Shown: positions 34,235-45,059, numbered from the stretch's first letter. The stretch: 64,000 nucleotides of DNA from Pseudomonas sp. S30 (GCF_016518545.1 NZ_JACVTO010000012.1:1-64000), one strand, 5' to 3'. Translations and numbers: made by a program. Notes: generated by a model from the sequence alone, not told the origin.

Positions 34235-36121
34235 TTAGAAGTTCACGCCGAAGCTGAGGGCGACGAAGTCGCGGTCATCCACGGTGCTGTACTTGCCATC
34301 GAAGAAGTTGGTGTAGGAAAGGCTCGCCGTGTAGGTGTTCTGGTACTCGGCATCCACGCCCAGGCTGATCGCCTTGCGGCCTTCCTCGAAGTTGCCGCCC
34401 GGACCTGGCGAGTAGCCGGACACGTCGTGGGACCAGGCCACGTTGGGCTTGAGGTTGACGCCGGCGAACACGTCGTTGTAGTCCCAGATCACCCGGGCGC
34501 GGTAGCCCCAGGAGGTGCTGGTGGTGTAGCCGTCGTTCTCGCACTTGCGGTTGAGGTTGGCGGTGGAGGCTCCCGCGCCGGCCCCGGCGATGGTGCTGGC
34601 ATTGAGCGCCTGGCAGGTGTTGGCGCCGCCGGTGGCCGGCAGCGGGCCCGGGCCGAACACCGGGTCGCGGCCGTACCGGGTGTCGTAGGCGCTCTCCAGC
34701 CCACCCACATGGGTCACGCCGACCTCGCCGACCACGGTCATGCGGCTGGCGCCCATCACCTGATCGAAGAAGTGCGTGAGGGTGGTCTGGAACTGGGTGA
34801 TTTCCTTGCGCTGGTAGCCGTGCAGGTCCTGCCCGGGCGTGCCGCTGAGCAGCGAGGCGTTGGCCAGGGCGCCGCCCAGTGGGCGCACACCGGCGAACAG
34901 GATGTCGGTGGTGTTCAACTGCACGGGAGCGTTGGGGCGATAGCTGATCTCGCCACTCCAGGCGGTGCCGGTGGGCAGGGTGGTGGAGAAGCTCAGGCCG
35001 TAGAGACGGATGTCTTCGGGGTACTCGACGAAATAGCGCGAATTGCCGGCGACGATCAGTGGCGCCAGCGCGCGCAGGTTGGCCGGCAGTGACGGGATGC
35101 CGGCGAACACGCTCGCCGGTGCCCCGGTGGCGCTGAAGATCGGTGCCCGGCTGTGGTAGTTCATGAAATAGGCGCCGAACTCGGTGTCCAGCGGTTCGAA
35201 CATGTAGCGCATGGCCACGCCGAACTGCCCGCTGTCGCGAGCGTCTCGGTCGGCGCCACGGGCCACCTTGACGCCTTCCTGGTCGATGTCCACGCCCCGG
35301 GTAGCCAGGAACTGACGCGCAGCGGCCGGCACCGTGCGGCTGCTGTTGAGCACGCGCAGGTTGTCGGTGCAGCCGTCGGAGATGATGTCGGGCTGGGAGA
35401 AGAACGTGCCGCAGTTGTCGGTGACGGTCTGGTCCCATTCCAGTTGGTAGAAGGCTTCGGCCGACAGGTTGTCGGTCAGGCTCTGGGAGATGTAGAACAT
35501 GTTGACCGGGATCAGGCCTTCCTTGATCTCCGCGCCGGGTCGGCGGAACGCGGCGACGTCGATGGGGTTGATCGCGTTGATGCCGCTGCCGATGAAGGTA
35601 CTCTCGCCCCAGCTCACCACCTGCTTGCCCAGGCGCACGGAGCCGGGCATGTCGCCGATGGAGTAGTTGTGGTAGACGAACGCGTCGAGCAATTGCGCGC
35701 CCGAGGACTTGGCGCCGGATTTGCGCCCCGAGTCGCTTATGTTCTTGAATTCGCGGTTTTCATCCTTGAGTTCGAAGTCGTACCAGTACTTGCCGCGCAC
35801 GAACACGCCGGTGTCGCCGTACTTGAGTTCGAGGTCGTGGATGCCCTTGAAGATCTTCGAGAAGGTTTCGCCCTTCTTGAAGTTGAGGTGGCCGTCGTCC
35901 GAGGTCTGCGACAGACCCTTGCCACCGTTGTTGACGCCGATCAGGTTCTTGTTCGGATTGGCCGTGGACCAGCTGGCCCCGATGGAAAGCGACGAATCGA
36001 ACTGACCTTCGATTTCCCCGATGTTGAAACTCACAGCGAAAGCAGGACTTGCCAGCGTGGAAGCGAGGCTGACGGCCAAGGGCAGCTTGGCCCGTCGCCA
36101 GAACGGGTGTGCAGATGTCAT
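34235..36121 (-). CDS. DUF1302 family outer-membrane protein
   Basis: A 628-residue protein with a signal peptide (cleavage near AFA) and a sequence of alternating amphipathic strands ending in FVALSFGVNF, an aromatic terminus typical of beta-barrel outer-membrane proteins. A Cys pair lies in the region DNCGTFFSQPDIISDGCTD. It heads the operon with the DUF1329 gene. A hairpin (GGCCTGTG/CACAGGCC at 36181-36201) lies in its 5' leader. Together with the acyl-CoA ligase upstream, this suggests uptake or export of a hydrophobic substrate; this is inference. Confidence 0.88.
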   Translation of the reverse strand: MTSAHPFWRRAKLPLAVSLASTLASPAFAVSFNIGEIEGQFDSSLSIGASWSTANPNKNLIGVNNGGKGLSQTSDDGHLNFKKGETFSKIFKGIHDLELKYGDTGVFVRGKYWYDFELKDENREFKNISDSGRKSGAKSSGAQLLDAFVYHNYSIGDMPGSVRLGKQVVSWGESTFIGSGINAINPIDVAAFRRPGAEIKEGLIPVNMFYISQSLTDNLSAEAFYQLEWDQTVTDNCGTFFSQPDIISDGCTDNLRVLNSSRTVPAAARQFLATRGVDIDQEGVKVARGADRDARDSGQFGVAMRYMFEPLDTEFGAYFMNYHSRAPIFSATGAPASVFAGIPSLPANLRALAPLIVAGNSRYFVEYPEDIRLYGLSFSTTLPTGTAWSGEISYRPNAPVQLNTTDILFAGVRPLGGALANASLLSGTPGQDLHGYQRKEITQFQTTLTHFFDQVMGASRMTVVGEVGVTHVGGLESAYDTRYGRDPVFGPGPLPATGGANTCQALNASTIAGAGAGASTANLNRKCENDGYTTSTSWGYRARVIWDYNDVFAGVNLKPNVAWSHDVSGYSPGPGGNFEEGRKAISLGVDAEYQNTYTASLSYTNFFDGKYSTVDDRDFVALSFGVNF

Positions 36122-36434
36122 CGACGCTACTCCATGTACATTTTTTTGTTATGGCAGTGGGTACTTGCAGAAACGGCTCCGGCCTGTGGTTCGCACAGGC
36201 CGCAGCGGATGACACGCGTAGCGCGCCCCTCCCCTGTCGCTGAAAATTCCCTGAACCGACTATAGCCAGCGCTCGCGGGCGCTTGATCCCTCTAAAGTGT
36301 GATTTGCGTCTTTTCGCGGGCGGCGACGGCAAGCCGCCAGCGCCTGGGCTGACCGTGCTGAAGCATGGCTGAAATTGCGCGTTTGACAAGTGGCGATGGC
36401 TCTAGCGCAACGCTTGAGTCGTCGCCGAAGGTGT
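36122..36434. other. 313-bp gap between the DUF1302 gene and the acyl-CoA ligase
   Basis: No gene is seen. It contains the strong inverted repeat 36181-36201 (8-bp arms, 5-base loop, no T tract) in the presumed DUF1302 leader and, on the minus strand, a -10-like TATAGT near 36260. Confidence 0.5.
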
Positions 36435-38117
36435 TCACAGGGTCGACAGGAAGGCGCTGTTGCTGGCCTGCCATTGACCGATGTCGACGCGGATGCGTTT
36501 CTTGTCCAGCTTGCCGACGCTGGTCTTGGGAATTTCAGTAACAAGGGCGATCTGGCTGGGAATGGCCCACTTGTTGATATGGCCCTGCTCGACGAAAGGC
36601 TTGAGGTGCTCCTTGAGCTTGCGCGCGTCCAGCGCCTGGGCTTCGTGCAGGACCAGCAAGGCGAAGGGCCGCTCGCCCCACTGCGGGTCGGGCACGCCGA
36701 CCACGGCCACCTCGCGCACCGCCGGGTGACGGCTGATCAGGTCTTCGAGGTCCAGCGACGACAGCCATTCGCCGCCGGTCTTGATCACGTCCTTGATACG
36801 GTCGCGAATGTCGATGAAGCCCATGCTGTCGAGGGTGGCGACATCACCGGTGTGCAACCAGCCACCGGCCCAGAGCTCGTCGCTCTTCTGCGCTTCGCCG
36901 TAGTAACCCATGCTCAGCCAGGGGGCGCGCAGCACCAGCTCGCCCTGGGACTCGCCGTTGGCCGGCAGGAACCGCCCCTGCTCGTCGACGATAGCGGCCT
37001 CCACCAGGGGCACCGGCACGCCGGCCTTGATTCGGTAACTGACCCGCTCGTCCTCGCTGCCGGCCAGCAACTCTTCGTTCAGGTGCGCACAGGAAATCAG
37101 CGGACAGGTCTCGGACATGCCGTAGGCCGCAGTGAGCTGGATGCCGCGAGCCAGCGCCGCCTGGTACAGGCTGCGGTTGAGCGCGCTGCCACCGATGATG
37201 ATCTTCCAGCCGCCGAAGTCCTGCCCTTGCCCGAGCGGGCAACTGAGCAGCATCTGCAGGATGGTCGGCACGCAGTGGGAAAAGGTCACCCGCTCTTCGC
37301 GCCACAGGCGCAGCAGCATCTCGGGCTCGTAGCGGCCAGGGTAGACCTGCTTGATGCCCATCAGCGTGGCCACGTAGGGAATGCCCCAGGCATGCACGTG
37401 GAACATCGGCGTGATGGGCATGTAGACATCGTCGCTGCCCAGCAGGCGCACACTGTCCAGGCCGCCCAGCACCGAAGTCTCGGCCAGGGTGTGCAACACC
37501 AGCTGGCGATGGGTGAAGTACACGCCCTTGGGGTTGCCCGTGGTGCCGGTGGTGTAGAAGGTGGTGGCCACCGAGTGCTCGTCGAAATCGGGAAAGTCGT
37601 AGTGCGGGCTGGCCGCAGCGAGCAGTTGTTCGTACTCACCCACCAGGTTCGGCAACTCGGCACTGCGGTCCGGGCCGTCGGTGATCAGCAGGGTCTTCTC
37701 GACCGTGGTCAGTTGCCCGGCAATGCTCTGGTAGAGGCCGACGAAATCGCTGTTGACCAGCACCAGGCGATCCTCGGCGTGGTTCATGGTGTAGAGAATC
37801 TGCTCCGGCGAAAGGCGCACGTTGATGGTGTGCACCACCGCGCCGATCATCGGGATGGCGAACATGCATTCGAGGTAGCGATGGCTGTCCCAGTCCATCA
37901 CCGCCACCGTGTCGCCGGCCTTGACCCCCGCCTCGGTGAGCACGTTGGCCAGCCGCGCGATGCGTTCGCCCAGTTCGCGGTAGCTAAGACGCACCCGGTC
38001 GCGGTAGACGATTTCGCGAGTCTTCTCGTAGCGACTGCCGGACAGCAACAGGCGCTTGATCAACAGCGGGTACTGGTAGGCGTCGTTGGCGGGTTTGAGG
38101 ATGCGGGTCTGCAGCAT
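36435..38117 (-). CDS. Fatty acyl-CoA ligase (AMP-forming, medium/long chain)
   Basis: A protein of 560 residues of the ANL superfamily that activates a carboxylic acid, probably a medium-chain fatty acid, to acyl-CoA through an acyl-AMP. The motif [11 protein letters not shown] (A3) lies near residue 190, followed by YGMSETCP (A5), GWLHTGD and the hinge-proximal [15 protein letters not shown]. The C-terminal domain ends with the catalytic Lys in [10 protein letters not shown]. The start ATG at 38117 has AAAAGGGA upstream; the frame stays open to 38261 without a better start. It is transcribed toward the DUF1302/1329 pair, but 313 bp separate them. Confidence 0.92.
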   Translation of the reverse strand: MLQTRILKPANDAYQYPLLIKRLLLSGSRYEKTREIVYRDRVRLSYRELGERIARLANVLTEAGVKAGDTVAVMDWDSHRYLECMFAIPMIGAVVHTINVRLSPEQILYTMNHAEDRLVLVNSDFVGLYQSIAGQLTTVEKTLLITDGPDRSAELPNLVGEYEQLLAAASPHYDFPDFDEHSVATTFYTTGTTGNPKGVYFTHRQLVLHTLAETSVLGGLDSVRLLGSDDVYMPITPMFHVHAWGIPYVATLMGIKQVYPGRYEPEMLLRLWREERVTFSHCVPTILQMLLSCPLGQGQDFGGWKIIIGGSALNRSLYQAALARGIQLTAAYGMSETCPLISCAHLNEELLAGSEDERVSYRIKAGVPVPLVEAAIVDEQGRFLPANGESQGELVLRAPWLSMGYYGEAQKSDELWAGGWLHTGDVATLDSMGFIDIRDRIKDVIKTGGEWLSSLDLEDLISRHPAVREVAVVGVPDPQWGERPFALLVLHEAQALDARKLKEHLKPFVEQGHINKWAIPSQIALVTEIPKTSVGKLDKKRIRVDIGQWQASNSAFLSTL

Positions 38118-38301
38118 GATTGTCCCTTTTCTGAAAATGCGTGCTGGAGGTTCGAGCAGCCTACTGTAGAGCGCCGGGTCCAGGGCCAAATCAGCCGAAG
38201 GAATGATTTGGCGCAGATCGTGAGCAGTGGCAAGGTGGGCAACCGGCCAGATTTCGTCCACGAGCGCCGCCGAGCTCGTCCCTCTGCAGAAGGTACCGTC
38301 A

Positions 38302-39258
38302 ATGCTGCGACACGCCGTCTTTCTCGACCATCACTCGCTGGACCTGGGCGACCTGGATCTCGAACCGCTCAGGCAGGCGTTCGACCGCCTGGACCTGCAC
38401 CCTGCAACCGACGCGAGTGAAGTCGGCCAACGGCTCGATGGCGCCACGGTGGCGATCACCAACAAGGTCGTGCTGGACGCGCCGGTACTGCAAGCCAACC
38501 CGCAGTTGAAGCTGATCCTGGTGGCCGCCACCGGCACCAACAACGTCGACCTGGCTGCCGCCCACGCCCAGGGCATCACCGTGTGCAATTGCCAGGGCTA
38601 CGGCACGCCGTCGGTGGCCCAGCACACCCTGGCCCTGCTGCTGGCCCTGGCCACGCGCCTGTGCGACTATCGCCAGGCGGTGCGTGACGGCGCGTGGGCG
38701 CAGGCCAGCCAGTTCTGCTTGCTCGACTTCCCGATCGTCGAACTGCAAGGCAAGACCCTCGGCCTGCTCGGCCATGGCGAGCTGGGCGGCGCGGTGGCGC
38801 GACTGGCCGAGGCGTTCGGCATGCGCGTCGTGAGTGGACAGATCCCCGGACGCCCCGCACGCGCCGACCGATTGCCGCTGGACGCGCTGCTGGCGCAGGT
38901 CGACGCGCTGACCCTGCACTGCCCGCTGAACGAGCATACCCGCCACATGCTGGGCGCCCGCGAACTGGCCCTGCTCAAGCCGGGCGCGCTGGTGGTCAAT
39001 ACGGCACGCGGCGGCTTGATCGACGAGCAGGCGCTGGCCGATGCCCTGCGCAGCGGCCATCTGGGCGGCGCGGCCACCGATGTGCTCAGCGTCGAGCCGC
39101 CCACACAGGGCAATGCGCTGCTGGCGCCGGACATTCCCCGCCTGATCGTCACGCCCCACAGCGCCTGGGGTGCGGTAGAGGCGCGCCAACGGATCGTTGG
39201 GCAACTGGCGGAAAATGCCCAAGCCTTTTTCGCTGGAGCGCCGCGCCGAGCGGTCTGA
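38302..39258 (+). CDS. D-2-hydroxyacid dehydrogenase (glycerate dehydrogenase / hydroxypyruvate reductase type)
   Basis: A 318-residue cytoplasmic NAD(P)-dependent oxidoreductase. The Rossmann motif GLLGHGELGGAVA lies near residue 153. The catalytic Arg is in NTARGGLID, the Glu in the TDVLSVEPP region, and the His in TPHSAWG near the end. The start at 38302 has AGAAGGT upstream. The specific substrate cannot be fixed from sequence; hydroxypyruvate/glycerate is the usual annotation for this Pseudomonas orthologue. It is divergent from the acyl-CoA ligase. Confidence 0.88.
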   Translation: MLRHAVFLDHHSLDLGDLDLEPLRQAFDRLDLHPATDASEVGQRLDGATVAITNKVVLDAPVLQANPQLKLILVAATGTNNVDLAAAHAQGITVCNCQGYGTPSVAQHTLALLLALATRLCDYRQAVRDGAWAQASQFCLLDFPIVELQGKTLGLLGHGELGGAVARLAEAFGMRVVSGQIPGRPARADRLPLDALLAQVDALTLHCPLNEHTRHMLGARELALLKPGALVVNTARGGLIDEQALADALRSGHLGGAATDVLSVEPPTQGNALLAPDIPRLIVTPHSAWGAVEARQRIVGQLAENAQAFFAGAPRRAV

Positions 39259-39345
39259 GCGACACGGCCCGCCGATCGCTTGCAGCCGACCGCGGGCAGC
39301 TCGCCGCAAATGCTACACTCCGCGCTTTTTCCAGGAGATCTCCGA

Positions 39346-40344
39346 ATGGATCCGCGCAGTGAAGTGTTGCTCCGCCAGGCGGACCTGTTCCAGGGACCAC
39401 TGCTGATCGCCGGGGCGGCAGCCGATGGCGCACTCGGGCAGTTGCCCCAGGCCAACGTCTGGACCTGGCATGCTGGCGACCACGCGCTGCTCCAGCAGCG
39501 CTTCCCGGGCCGCTGTCACTTCGGTGTCGAGGTGCCGGACGTCCCCTTCGACGCGGCCGTGCTGCTGCTGCCCAAATCCCGCGAGCTGGCCGCCTACCTG
39601 CTGGACGCACTGGCCGCGCGGCTGGCAGGGCGCACCCTGTACCTGGTGGGAGAGAAACGCGGGGGCATCGAAGGGGCGGCCAAGCGCCTGCAAGCCTTCG
39701 GCAGACCGCGCAAGCTCGACAGCGCGCGCCACTGCCAGCTCTGGCAGGTCACGGTGGACAGCGCCCCGGCCGCCTCGCCGCTCGAACACTGGGCCAAGCG
39801 CTTCGATCTGCCCCTCGAAGACGGTCCGCTTCAGGTCGTCAGCCTGCCAGGGGTGTTCAGCCATGGTCGGCTGGACCGTGGCAGCGCCTTGTTATTGCAG
39901 CACCTGGAACACCTGCCCAAGGGCCATGTACTGGACTTCGGGTGTGGCGCCGGAGTACTGGGTGCGACGCTCAAGCGGCGTTACCCCGACAGCCAGGTGA
40001 CCCTGCTCGACGTCGATGCCTTCGCCGTGGCCGCCAGCCGGCTGACGCTGGCGGCCAATGGTCTGGAGGGGGACGTAATTTGCGGGGATGGGATCGACGC
40101 CGCCCCCGATGGACTGAATGCGATCGTAAGCAATCCACCCTTTCATACAGGGGTCCATACCGATTACCAGGCGTCGGAAAACCTGCTGCTAAAATCAGCG
40201 AAAAAGCTACAGAAATCGGGTGAAATTCGCGTAGTTGCCAACACGTTCCTGCGCTATCAGCCGCTGATCGAGGCTGCACTCGGCAACTGCGAAGTGCGCG
40301 CCGAGGGCGACGGATTCCGCATTTATCGCGCCGAACGCCGTTGA
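39346..40344 (+). CDS. rsmC: 16S rRNA m2G1207 methyltransferase RsmC
   Basis: A 332-residue SAM-dependent methyltransferase that modifies G1207 of 16S rRNA in the 30S subunit. It has the duplicated architecture of RsmC: an N-terminal degenerate methyltransferase-like domain, then the active domain with [11 protein letters not shown] near residue 190 and the catalytic NPPFH near 257. The start ATG at 39346 has AGGAGAT 9 bp upstream. TACACT at 39314 is a plausible -10. Confidence 0.95.
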   Translation: MDPRSEVLLRQADLFQGPLLIAGAAADGALGQLPQANVWTWHAGDHALLQQRFPGRCHFGVEVPDVPFDAAVLLLPKSRELAAYLLDALAARLAGRTLYLVGEKRGGIEGAAKRLQAFGRPRKLDSARHCQLWQVTVDSAPAASPLEHWAKRFDLPLEDGPLQVVSLPGVFSHGRLDRGSALLLQHLEHLPKGHVLDFGCGAGVLGATLKRRYPDSQVTLLDVDAFAVAASRLTLAANGLEGDVICGDGIDAAPDGLNAIVSNPPFHTGVHTDYQASENLLLKSAKKLQKSGEIRVVANTFLRYQPLIEAALGNCEVRAEGDGFRIYRAERR

Positions 40345-40384
40345 AAAAAAGCGCTTGCCGAAACGGAAACGGCTAGGCAGAATC

Positions 40385-40590
40385 CGCTCCGTCCTAGGGG
40401 AGTAGTCTCCCGCAAGCACCCTCTGCTTGCCCGGTACGCGTCAACACACTTGGTCCGCAGACCATGGCGCGTACGACCTTACGGCTCACACAGATGAGCC
40501 CGGGGTTTGACAAGACCTATGACACGCACACCTTACCCGGGGCGGGAAGGCTGTACGTGTCATAGCCGTGTCGACCCGCCCCCGTAGGAA
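40385..40590 (+). ncRNA. yybP-ykoY manganese riboswitch
   Basis: A 251-bp leader separates rsmC from the TMEM165/GDT1-type exporter. It contains the GGGGAGTAG entry motif (about 40397-40405) and a series of paired arms (for example TTGGTCCGCAGACCA at 40451-40465 and the GACACG/CGTGTC arms later), as in yybP-ykoY elements. In gammaproteobacteria these precede Mn exporters and turn them on when Mn2+ is high. The call rests on the motif and on the downstream gene; boundaries are approximate. Confidence 0.75.
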
Positions 40591-40595
40591 CCCTG

Positions 40596-41180
40596 ATGCT
40601 GGAATCCCTGCTGGTCCCCACCGCCATCGTTGCGCTCGCCGAAATCGGCGACAAGACGCAACTGCTCGCGCTCATTCTCGCGGCCCGCTTTCGCAAGCCG
40701 TGGCCGATCATCGCCGGTATCGTCGCGGCAACCCTGGCCAACCACGCGGCCGCCGGTGCGGTGGGCGCCTGGGTCAGCGGATTCTTCACCGAGAGCGTGC
40801 TGCACTGGATCCTCGCCGCCAGCTTCACCGCCACCGCACTGTGGACCCTGGTCCCGGACAAGATGGACGATGACGAAGCCAGCAACGCCCGCCGCTTCGG
40901 CCCCTTCCTGACCACGCTGATCGCCTTCTTCCTGGCCGAAATCGGTGACAAGACCCAGGTGGCCACGGTGATGCTGGCCGCCCAGTATCCACACCTGATC
41001 CTGGTGATCGTCGGCACCACCCTGGGTATGCTGATCGCCAACGTACCGGTGGTGCTGGCGGGCAACTTCGCCGCCGACAAACTGCCCCTGACACTGATTC
41101 GCCGCCTGGCAGCGGCTGCGTTCTTCGTGCTGGCGGCCGTGGCGGTGTACTCGGCCATGAAGACCAGTGGCTGGGTGTAG
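40596..41180 (+). CDS. TMEM165/GDT1 (UPF0016) family manganese exporter
   Basis: A 194-residue membrane protein with six helices arranged as an internal duplication. Each half carries the family motif E-x-G-D-[KR]-[TS]: ALAEIGDKTQLLALIL near residue 14 and FLAEIGDKTQVATVML near residue 113. Characterised bacterial relatives export Mn2+. The riboswitch-bearing leader directly upstream supports control by Mn2+. The start ATG at 40596 has AGGAACC upstream. Confidence 0.9.
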   Translation: MLESLLVPTAIVALAEIGDKTQLLALILAARFRKPWPIIAGIVAATLANHAAAGAVGAWVSGFFTESVLHWILAASFTATALWTLVPDKMDDDEASNARRFGPFLTTLIAFFLAEIGDKTQVATVMLAAQYPHLILVIVGTTLGMLIANVPVVLAGNFAADKLPLTLIRRLAAAAFFVLAAVAVYSAMKTSGWV

Positions 41181-41265
41181 GGGCCGCGTCATGAGTGACG
41201 TCGCCCGCGGCTGCAACGGCCGGCGCGCCTGGCGCCGACCGCATCCTGCTACCCACTTGCCGCCT

Positions 41266-42081
41266 TCAGCGCTTGGCGGCCTGGTACAGCGGCATCACCT
41301 TGGGAATGGCCGCCTGCAACGAAGCGATACGGCTGCTGGAGGCCGGGTGGGTACTCATGAATTCGGGCGGAGCACCTTCGGACGCCTTGCTCATCTTGTT
41401 CCACAGCGTGATCGCGGCGTTCGGGTCGTAACCGGCGCGCGCCGACAGTTCGAGGCCGATCAGGTCGGCTTCGTTCTCGTTGGCCCGGCTGTTGGGCAAG
41501 GTCATGGCGTAGTTCACCACGGTGTCGGCCAGCGCCATGCTGTCCTGACCCAGGCCCAAGAGCGCGCCGGCACCTTGTCGCGCCATGTTCACGCCATAGG
41601 CCTTGGACATCGCTTCACGGCCGTGCTCGCGCAGCGCATGGGCGATCTCGTGGCCCATCACCGCCGCCAGCTCGGCATCGGTGAGCTTGAGCTGATCGAT
41701 CAGGCCGGTGTAGACGATGATCTTGCCGCCCGGACCGCAGTTGGCATTGAGCTCGTCGCTCTTGATCACGTTGACTTCCCATTTCCACTGCGCCGCATCG
41801 GGGCGGAACTGGGGCGCCTGGGCGATCAGCCGGTCGGCGACCAGCTGCACGCGGCGAGCGTCGGCGCTGGTCTTGTCCAGCACACCCTTGCTCGACGCCT
41901 CGCCCAGTGTCTGCTGGTACGACTGCGCGTACATCTGATTGACCTCGTCGGTGGACAGCATGCTGAACATGTACTGCTTGCGCTCCACGCCCACCGAGCC
42001 ACCGCTGGTGGTGTTGACCGCCTGGCAGCCGCCCAGCAGGACGCTGGCGCTCAACAGGCTGACCACGAATGACTTACGCAT
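41266..42081 (-). CDS. M48-family metalloprotease lipoprotein (LoiP/YggG-like)
   Basis: A 271-residue protein. The signal ends in a lipobox (LLGGC, Cys19), so it is an outer-membrane or periplasmic lipoprotein. The zinc-protease motif HEIAH lies near residue 145 (VMGHEIAHALREHG), and the third ligand is in NENEADLIGLEL. The size fits E. coli LoiP/YcaL-type proteases that clear misfolded outer-membrane proteins. It is convergent with the Mn exporter gene. Confidence 0.92.
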   Translation of the reverse strand: MRKSFVVSLLSASVLLGGCQAVNTTSGGSVGVERKQYMFSMLSTDEVNQMYAQSYQQTLGEASSKGVLDKTSADARRVQLVADRLIAQAPQFRPDAAQWKWEVNVIKSDELNANCGPGGKIIVYTGLIDQLKLTDAELAAVMGHEIAHALREHGREAMSKAYGVNMARQGAGALLGLGQDSMALADTVVNYAMTLPNSRANENEADLIGLELSARAGYDPNAAITLWNKMSKASEGAPPEFMSTHPASSSRIASLQAAIPKVMPLYQAAKR

Positions 42082-42238
42082 GAAAAGACTCCCTCTTTTT
42101 ACATGCCGCGTATCCTAGGCGCTGACGCGCGCCCCTGCCAGGGGTTGGCGCGAGATTTCCGATCTGCCACCCTCATGCTTTGCTTCGCCCACGCCGATAA
42201 CCCGGGACAACGATCTCCTGGCATGGGGCTTTTCGATC

Positions 42239-44341
42239 ATGAAGTTCAAGTCGATCCAGTTTTCCGTGGCGGCGCTGGCCGGCGCCATCGTGTTGAGCAT
42301 CGTCGCCGCGCTGGTGCTCTACGCCGTCTGGGCTGGCGCGAAAACCCAGGCGCTGGTGCAGCACCGCACCCAGCAGCAGTTCGAGGCGGTCATCGAGCAG
42401 CGCCTGTCGGCCCTGGCCCGCACCCAGATCAGCGAAATCCAGCGCGGACTGGAAGCGCCGCTGACCATCAGCCGCGGCCTGGCCACCCTCAGCAGCCTTA
42501 TCGGCCAGCAGGATGCCGACGGCAAGCCGCTGCTGCAGATCGATCGCGCCTACCTGAGCAACCTGCTCAAGCGCACCGTCGAGGACAACCCCAACGTGCT
42601 GGGCGCCTACCTGGGCTGGGAGCCCAACGCCCTGGATCACGCCGACGTCAATGGCCAGCGCTTTCTGCCCTGGTGGTTCCGCAATGCCGACGGCACTCTC
42701 GGCCAGGACCGGCTGGTGGACGTCGACGACCAGACCGTGCTGGCCACCGGTGTGCGCGCCAGTGAGTACTACCTGTGCCCCAAGGAAAGCCGCAAGGCCT
42801 GCGTGATCGACCCAGCACCTTATAAGGTGGGTGACAAGACGGTGATGCTCGCCTCGTTCGTCGAGCCGATCCTGGTCAAGGGTCAGTTCCAGGGCATCGC
42901 CGGCGCCGACCTTTCGGTGGACTTCATCCAGGACCTGCTCAATGCCGCCGACCGCCAGCTGTACGACGGCGCGGGCGAACTGGCGCTGGTCTCCGGCAAC
43001 GGCCGGCTGGTGGCCTACACCAAGGATCCGGCCAAGTTCGGCGAGAAAGCCAGCGACGTGCTCGATGCAACCGAAGCCACCGCCCTGGCGAGCAAGGACG
43101 ACAACCTGCACTACCAGATCGACCGCAGCAAAGACCGCATCGAGCTGTACCTGCCGTTCCACATCGCCAACACCGACGCACGCTGGACGCTGCTGCTGCA
43201 ACTGCCCTTGAGCACGGTGATGGCCGATGTCACGCAACTGCAACAGGACCTGGCCTCGCAACGGCGCAACGACATCGCCGGCATGACCGGCGTCGGCCTG
43301 GGTATCGCCGGCCTCGGGCTGCTGGTGATCTGGCTGCTGGCCCTGGGCATCGCCCGGCCGTTGAAGCAGATGGTGACCATGCTCGACGACATTGCCCAGG
43401 GCGAGGGCGACCTCACCCGGCGCCTGCACAGCGACCGCGCCGACGAACTGGGCGCCATCGCCAGCGGCTTCAACACCTTCCTGGGCAAGCTGCAGGCGAT
43501 GATCAGCCAGGTGGTGAGCTCGGTGCAGAAGGTCAGCGACTCGTCCGAGCACACCGCCGACATCGCCATTCGCACCAACCAGGGCATGCACCGGCAATTG
43601 GCGGAGATCGACCAGGTGGCCACGGCGGTGCAGGAAATGACCGCCACAGCCCAGGACGTCGCGCGCAACGCCACCCATGCCGCGCAGGCGGCCACCCACG
43701 CCGACCAGGCTGCCAGCCAGGGCATGCAGATCGTGCGTGACACCTCGCACTCGATCAGCGCCCTGGCCGGCGAAATCGGCCGGGCGGTGGGCGTGGTGCA
43801 GAGCCTGGCCCGCGACAGCGAGAACATCAATGCCATCCTGGTGACCATCCGTGCCATCGCCGAGCAGACCAACCTGCTGGCCTTGAACGCCGCGATCGAG
43901 GCCGCGCGAGCCGGCGAGCAGGGCCGCGGCTTTGCCGTGGTCGCCGACGAGGTGCGCAACCTGGCGCAGAAAACCCAGCAGGCGACCCAGGAAATCCAGC
44001 AGATGATCCAGCAGTTGCAGCAGGGCACCCGCGATGTGGTCAAGGTCATGGAGGACAGCCAGGGCAAGACCGACGACAGCGTGCAGCAGGCCAGCCGCGC
44101 CGCCCAGGCGCTGGAGAGCATCACCCAGGCGGTGTCGGTGATCACCGACATGAACACGCAGATCGCCAGCGCTGCCGAACAGCAGAGTGCAGTGGCCGAG
44201 GACATCAACCGCAACGTCACCAACATCGGCCAGGTGGCCGGTGAAGTGGCAGGCGGCGCCGACGAGTCGAGCCAGGCCAGCGCCGAACTGACCCGGCTTG
44301 CCGAGCAGCAGCGGCGGCTGATCAATCAGTTCAGAGTGTAG
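42239..44341 (+). CDS. Methyl-accepting chemotaxis protein (Cache-type sensor)
   Basis: A 700-residue chemoreceptor. The N-terminal membrane helix (about 10-32) is followed by a large periplasmic sensor (about 33-345) with Cache features ([35 protein letters not shown]). A second helix lies near 350-375, then HAMP ([23 protein letters not shown]) and a long cytoplasmic coiled coil. The signalling tip [20 protein letters not shown] lies around 540. No C-terminal CheR-tethering pentapeptide is present (it ends NQFRV). The ligand is not predictable from the sequence alone. Confidence 0.93.
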   Translation: MKFKSIQFSVAALAGAIVLSIVAALVLYAVWAGAKTQALVQHRTQQQFEAVIEQRLSALARTQISEIQRGLEAPLTISRGLATLSSLIGQQDADGKPLLQIDRAYLSNLLKRTVEDNPNVLGAYLGWEPNALDHADVNGQRFLPWWFRNADGTLGQDRLVDVDDQTVLATGVRASEYYLCPKESRKACVIDPAPYKVGDKTVMLASFVEPILVKGQFQGIAGADLSVDFIQDLLNAADRQLYDGAGELALVSGNGRLVAYTKDPAKFGEKASDVLDATEATALASKDDNLHYQIDRSKDRIELYLPFHIANTDARWTLLLQLPLSTVMADVTQLQQDLASQRRNDIAGMTGVGLGIAGLGLLVIWLLALGIARPLKQMVTMLDDIAQGEGDLTRRLHSDRADELGAIASGFNTFLGKLQAMISQVVSSVQKVSDSSEHTADIAIRTNQGMHRQLAEIDQVATAVQEMTATAQDVARNATHAAQAATHADQAASQGMQIVRDTSHSISALAGEIGRAVGVVQSLARDSENINAILVTIRAIAEQTNLLALNAAIEAARAGEQGRGFAVVADEVRNLAQKTQQATQEIQQMIQQLQQGTRDVVKVMEDSQGKTDDSVQQASRAAQALESITQAVSVITDMNTQIASAAEQQSAVAEDINRNVTNIGQVAGEVAGGADESSQASAELTRLAEQQRRLINQFRV

Positions 44342-44424
44342 GGCGCAGCGTCGCGGCGCGCCCATCGTGGGCACGCCGCGACCGAACGCAGCGCTGGTTC
44401 ACCCGCGATGGCCACGCCCAGGAG

Positions 44425-45045
44425 TCAGGCCGGCGTCAGGCACTGCGGTCCGTCGAGTTGCGGATCATTGACCAGGTGCGCCAACGCCCGCTCACGCAAG
44501 CTCGCCTGCGGGCTGGCCAGCAGCTCCTGCAACCGCACCAGGGGTGTCTGGGGGTCCAGCCAGGCCGCCTGCCCCGCCTCATCGAGGATCAATGGCCGAC
44601 GCTGGTTCATGGCCGCCTGGGTGACCACTGCACAGCTGAGCCACACCTGCTCCTGCACGGGATAGGCTTCCCAGATACCGGCATAGAACAGCGAGGCACC
44701 CTCCCCTGGCGTCACCCAATAGGGCCGCTTGCGTGCCGTACCCCGCCACTCGTAGAAACCGTTGGCCGGCAGCAGGCAGCGACGCAGGCGAAACGCCTCG
44801 CGGAACATCGGCTGCTCGGCGAGGGTTTCGGCGCGGGCATGGGCCGGGGTGCGCGACAGGTCGGTGAGCCACGGCGGCGTAAGCCCCCATCGGGCCCTGG
44901 CCAATTGCACCTGACCGTCGAGCTGGCGCTGGATGAGCACCGAGGCACCGGGCGAAATGTTCCATTGCGCCCTCTGGTCGCTCGGAAACCCCGGCAGCGC
45001 AGCGAAGGCCTGGGACCAGCGAAACAGGGCATAGCGTCCACACAT
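44425..45045 (-). CDS. SRAP/YedK (HMCES) family protein with altered active site
   Basis: A 206-residue member of the SOS-response-associated peptidase family, whose Cys2 cross-links to abasic sites in single-stranded DNA. The start is set at the ATG at 45045, so that Cys follows Met (MCGRYALF). The Glu of NGFYEW (E99) is present. However, the Asn before ARAET in the family is His69 here (AHARAET), and the His of the HDRMP motif is Asn147 (MNQRRP). Cross-linking may survive through Cys2, but release chemistry could differ. It heads no operon; two small genes lie just upstream on the same strand. Confidence 0.85.
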   Translation of the reverse strand: MCGRYALFRWSQAFAALPGFPSDQRAQWNISPGASVLIQRQLDGQVQLARARWGLTPPWLTDLSRTPAHARAETLAEQPMFREAFRLRRCLLPANGFYEWRGTARKRPYWVTPGEGASLFYAGIWEAYPVQEQVWLSCAVVTQAAMNQRRPLILDEAGQAAWLDPQTPLVRLQELLASPQASLRERALAHLVNDPQLDGPQCLTPA

Positions 45046-45059
45046 ATAAAGAAGCACAC

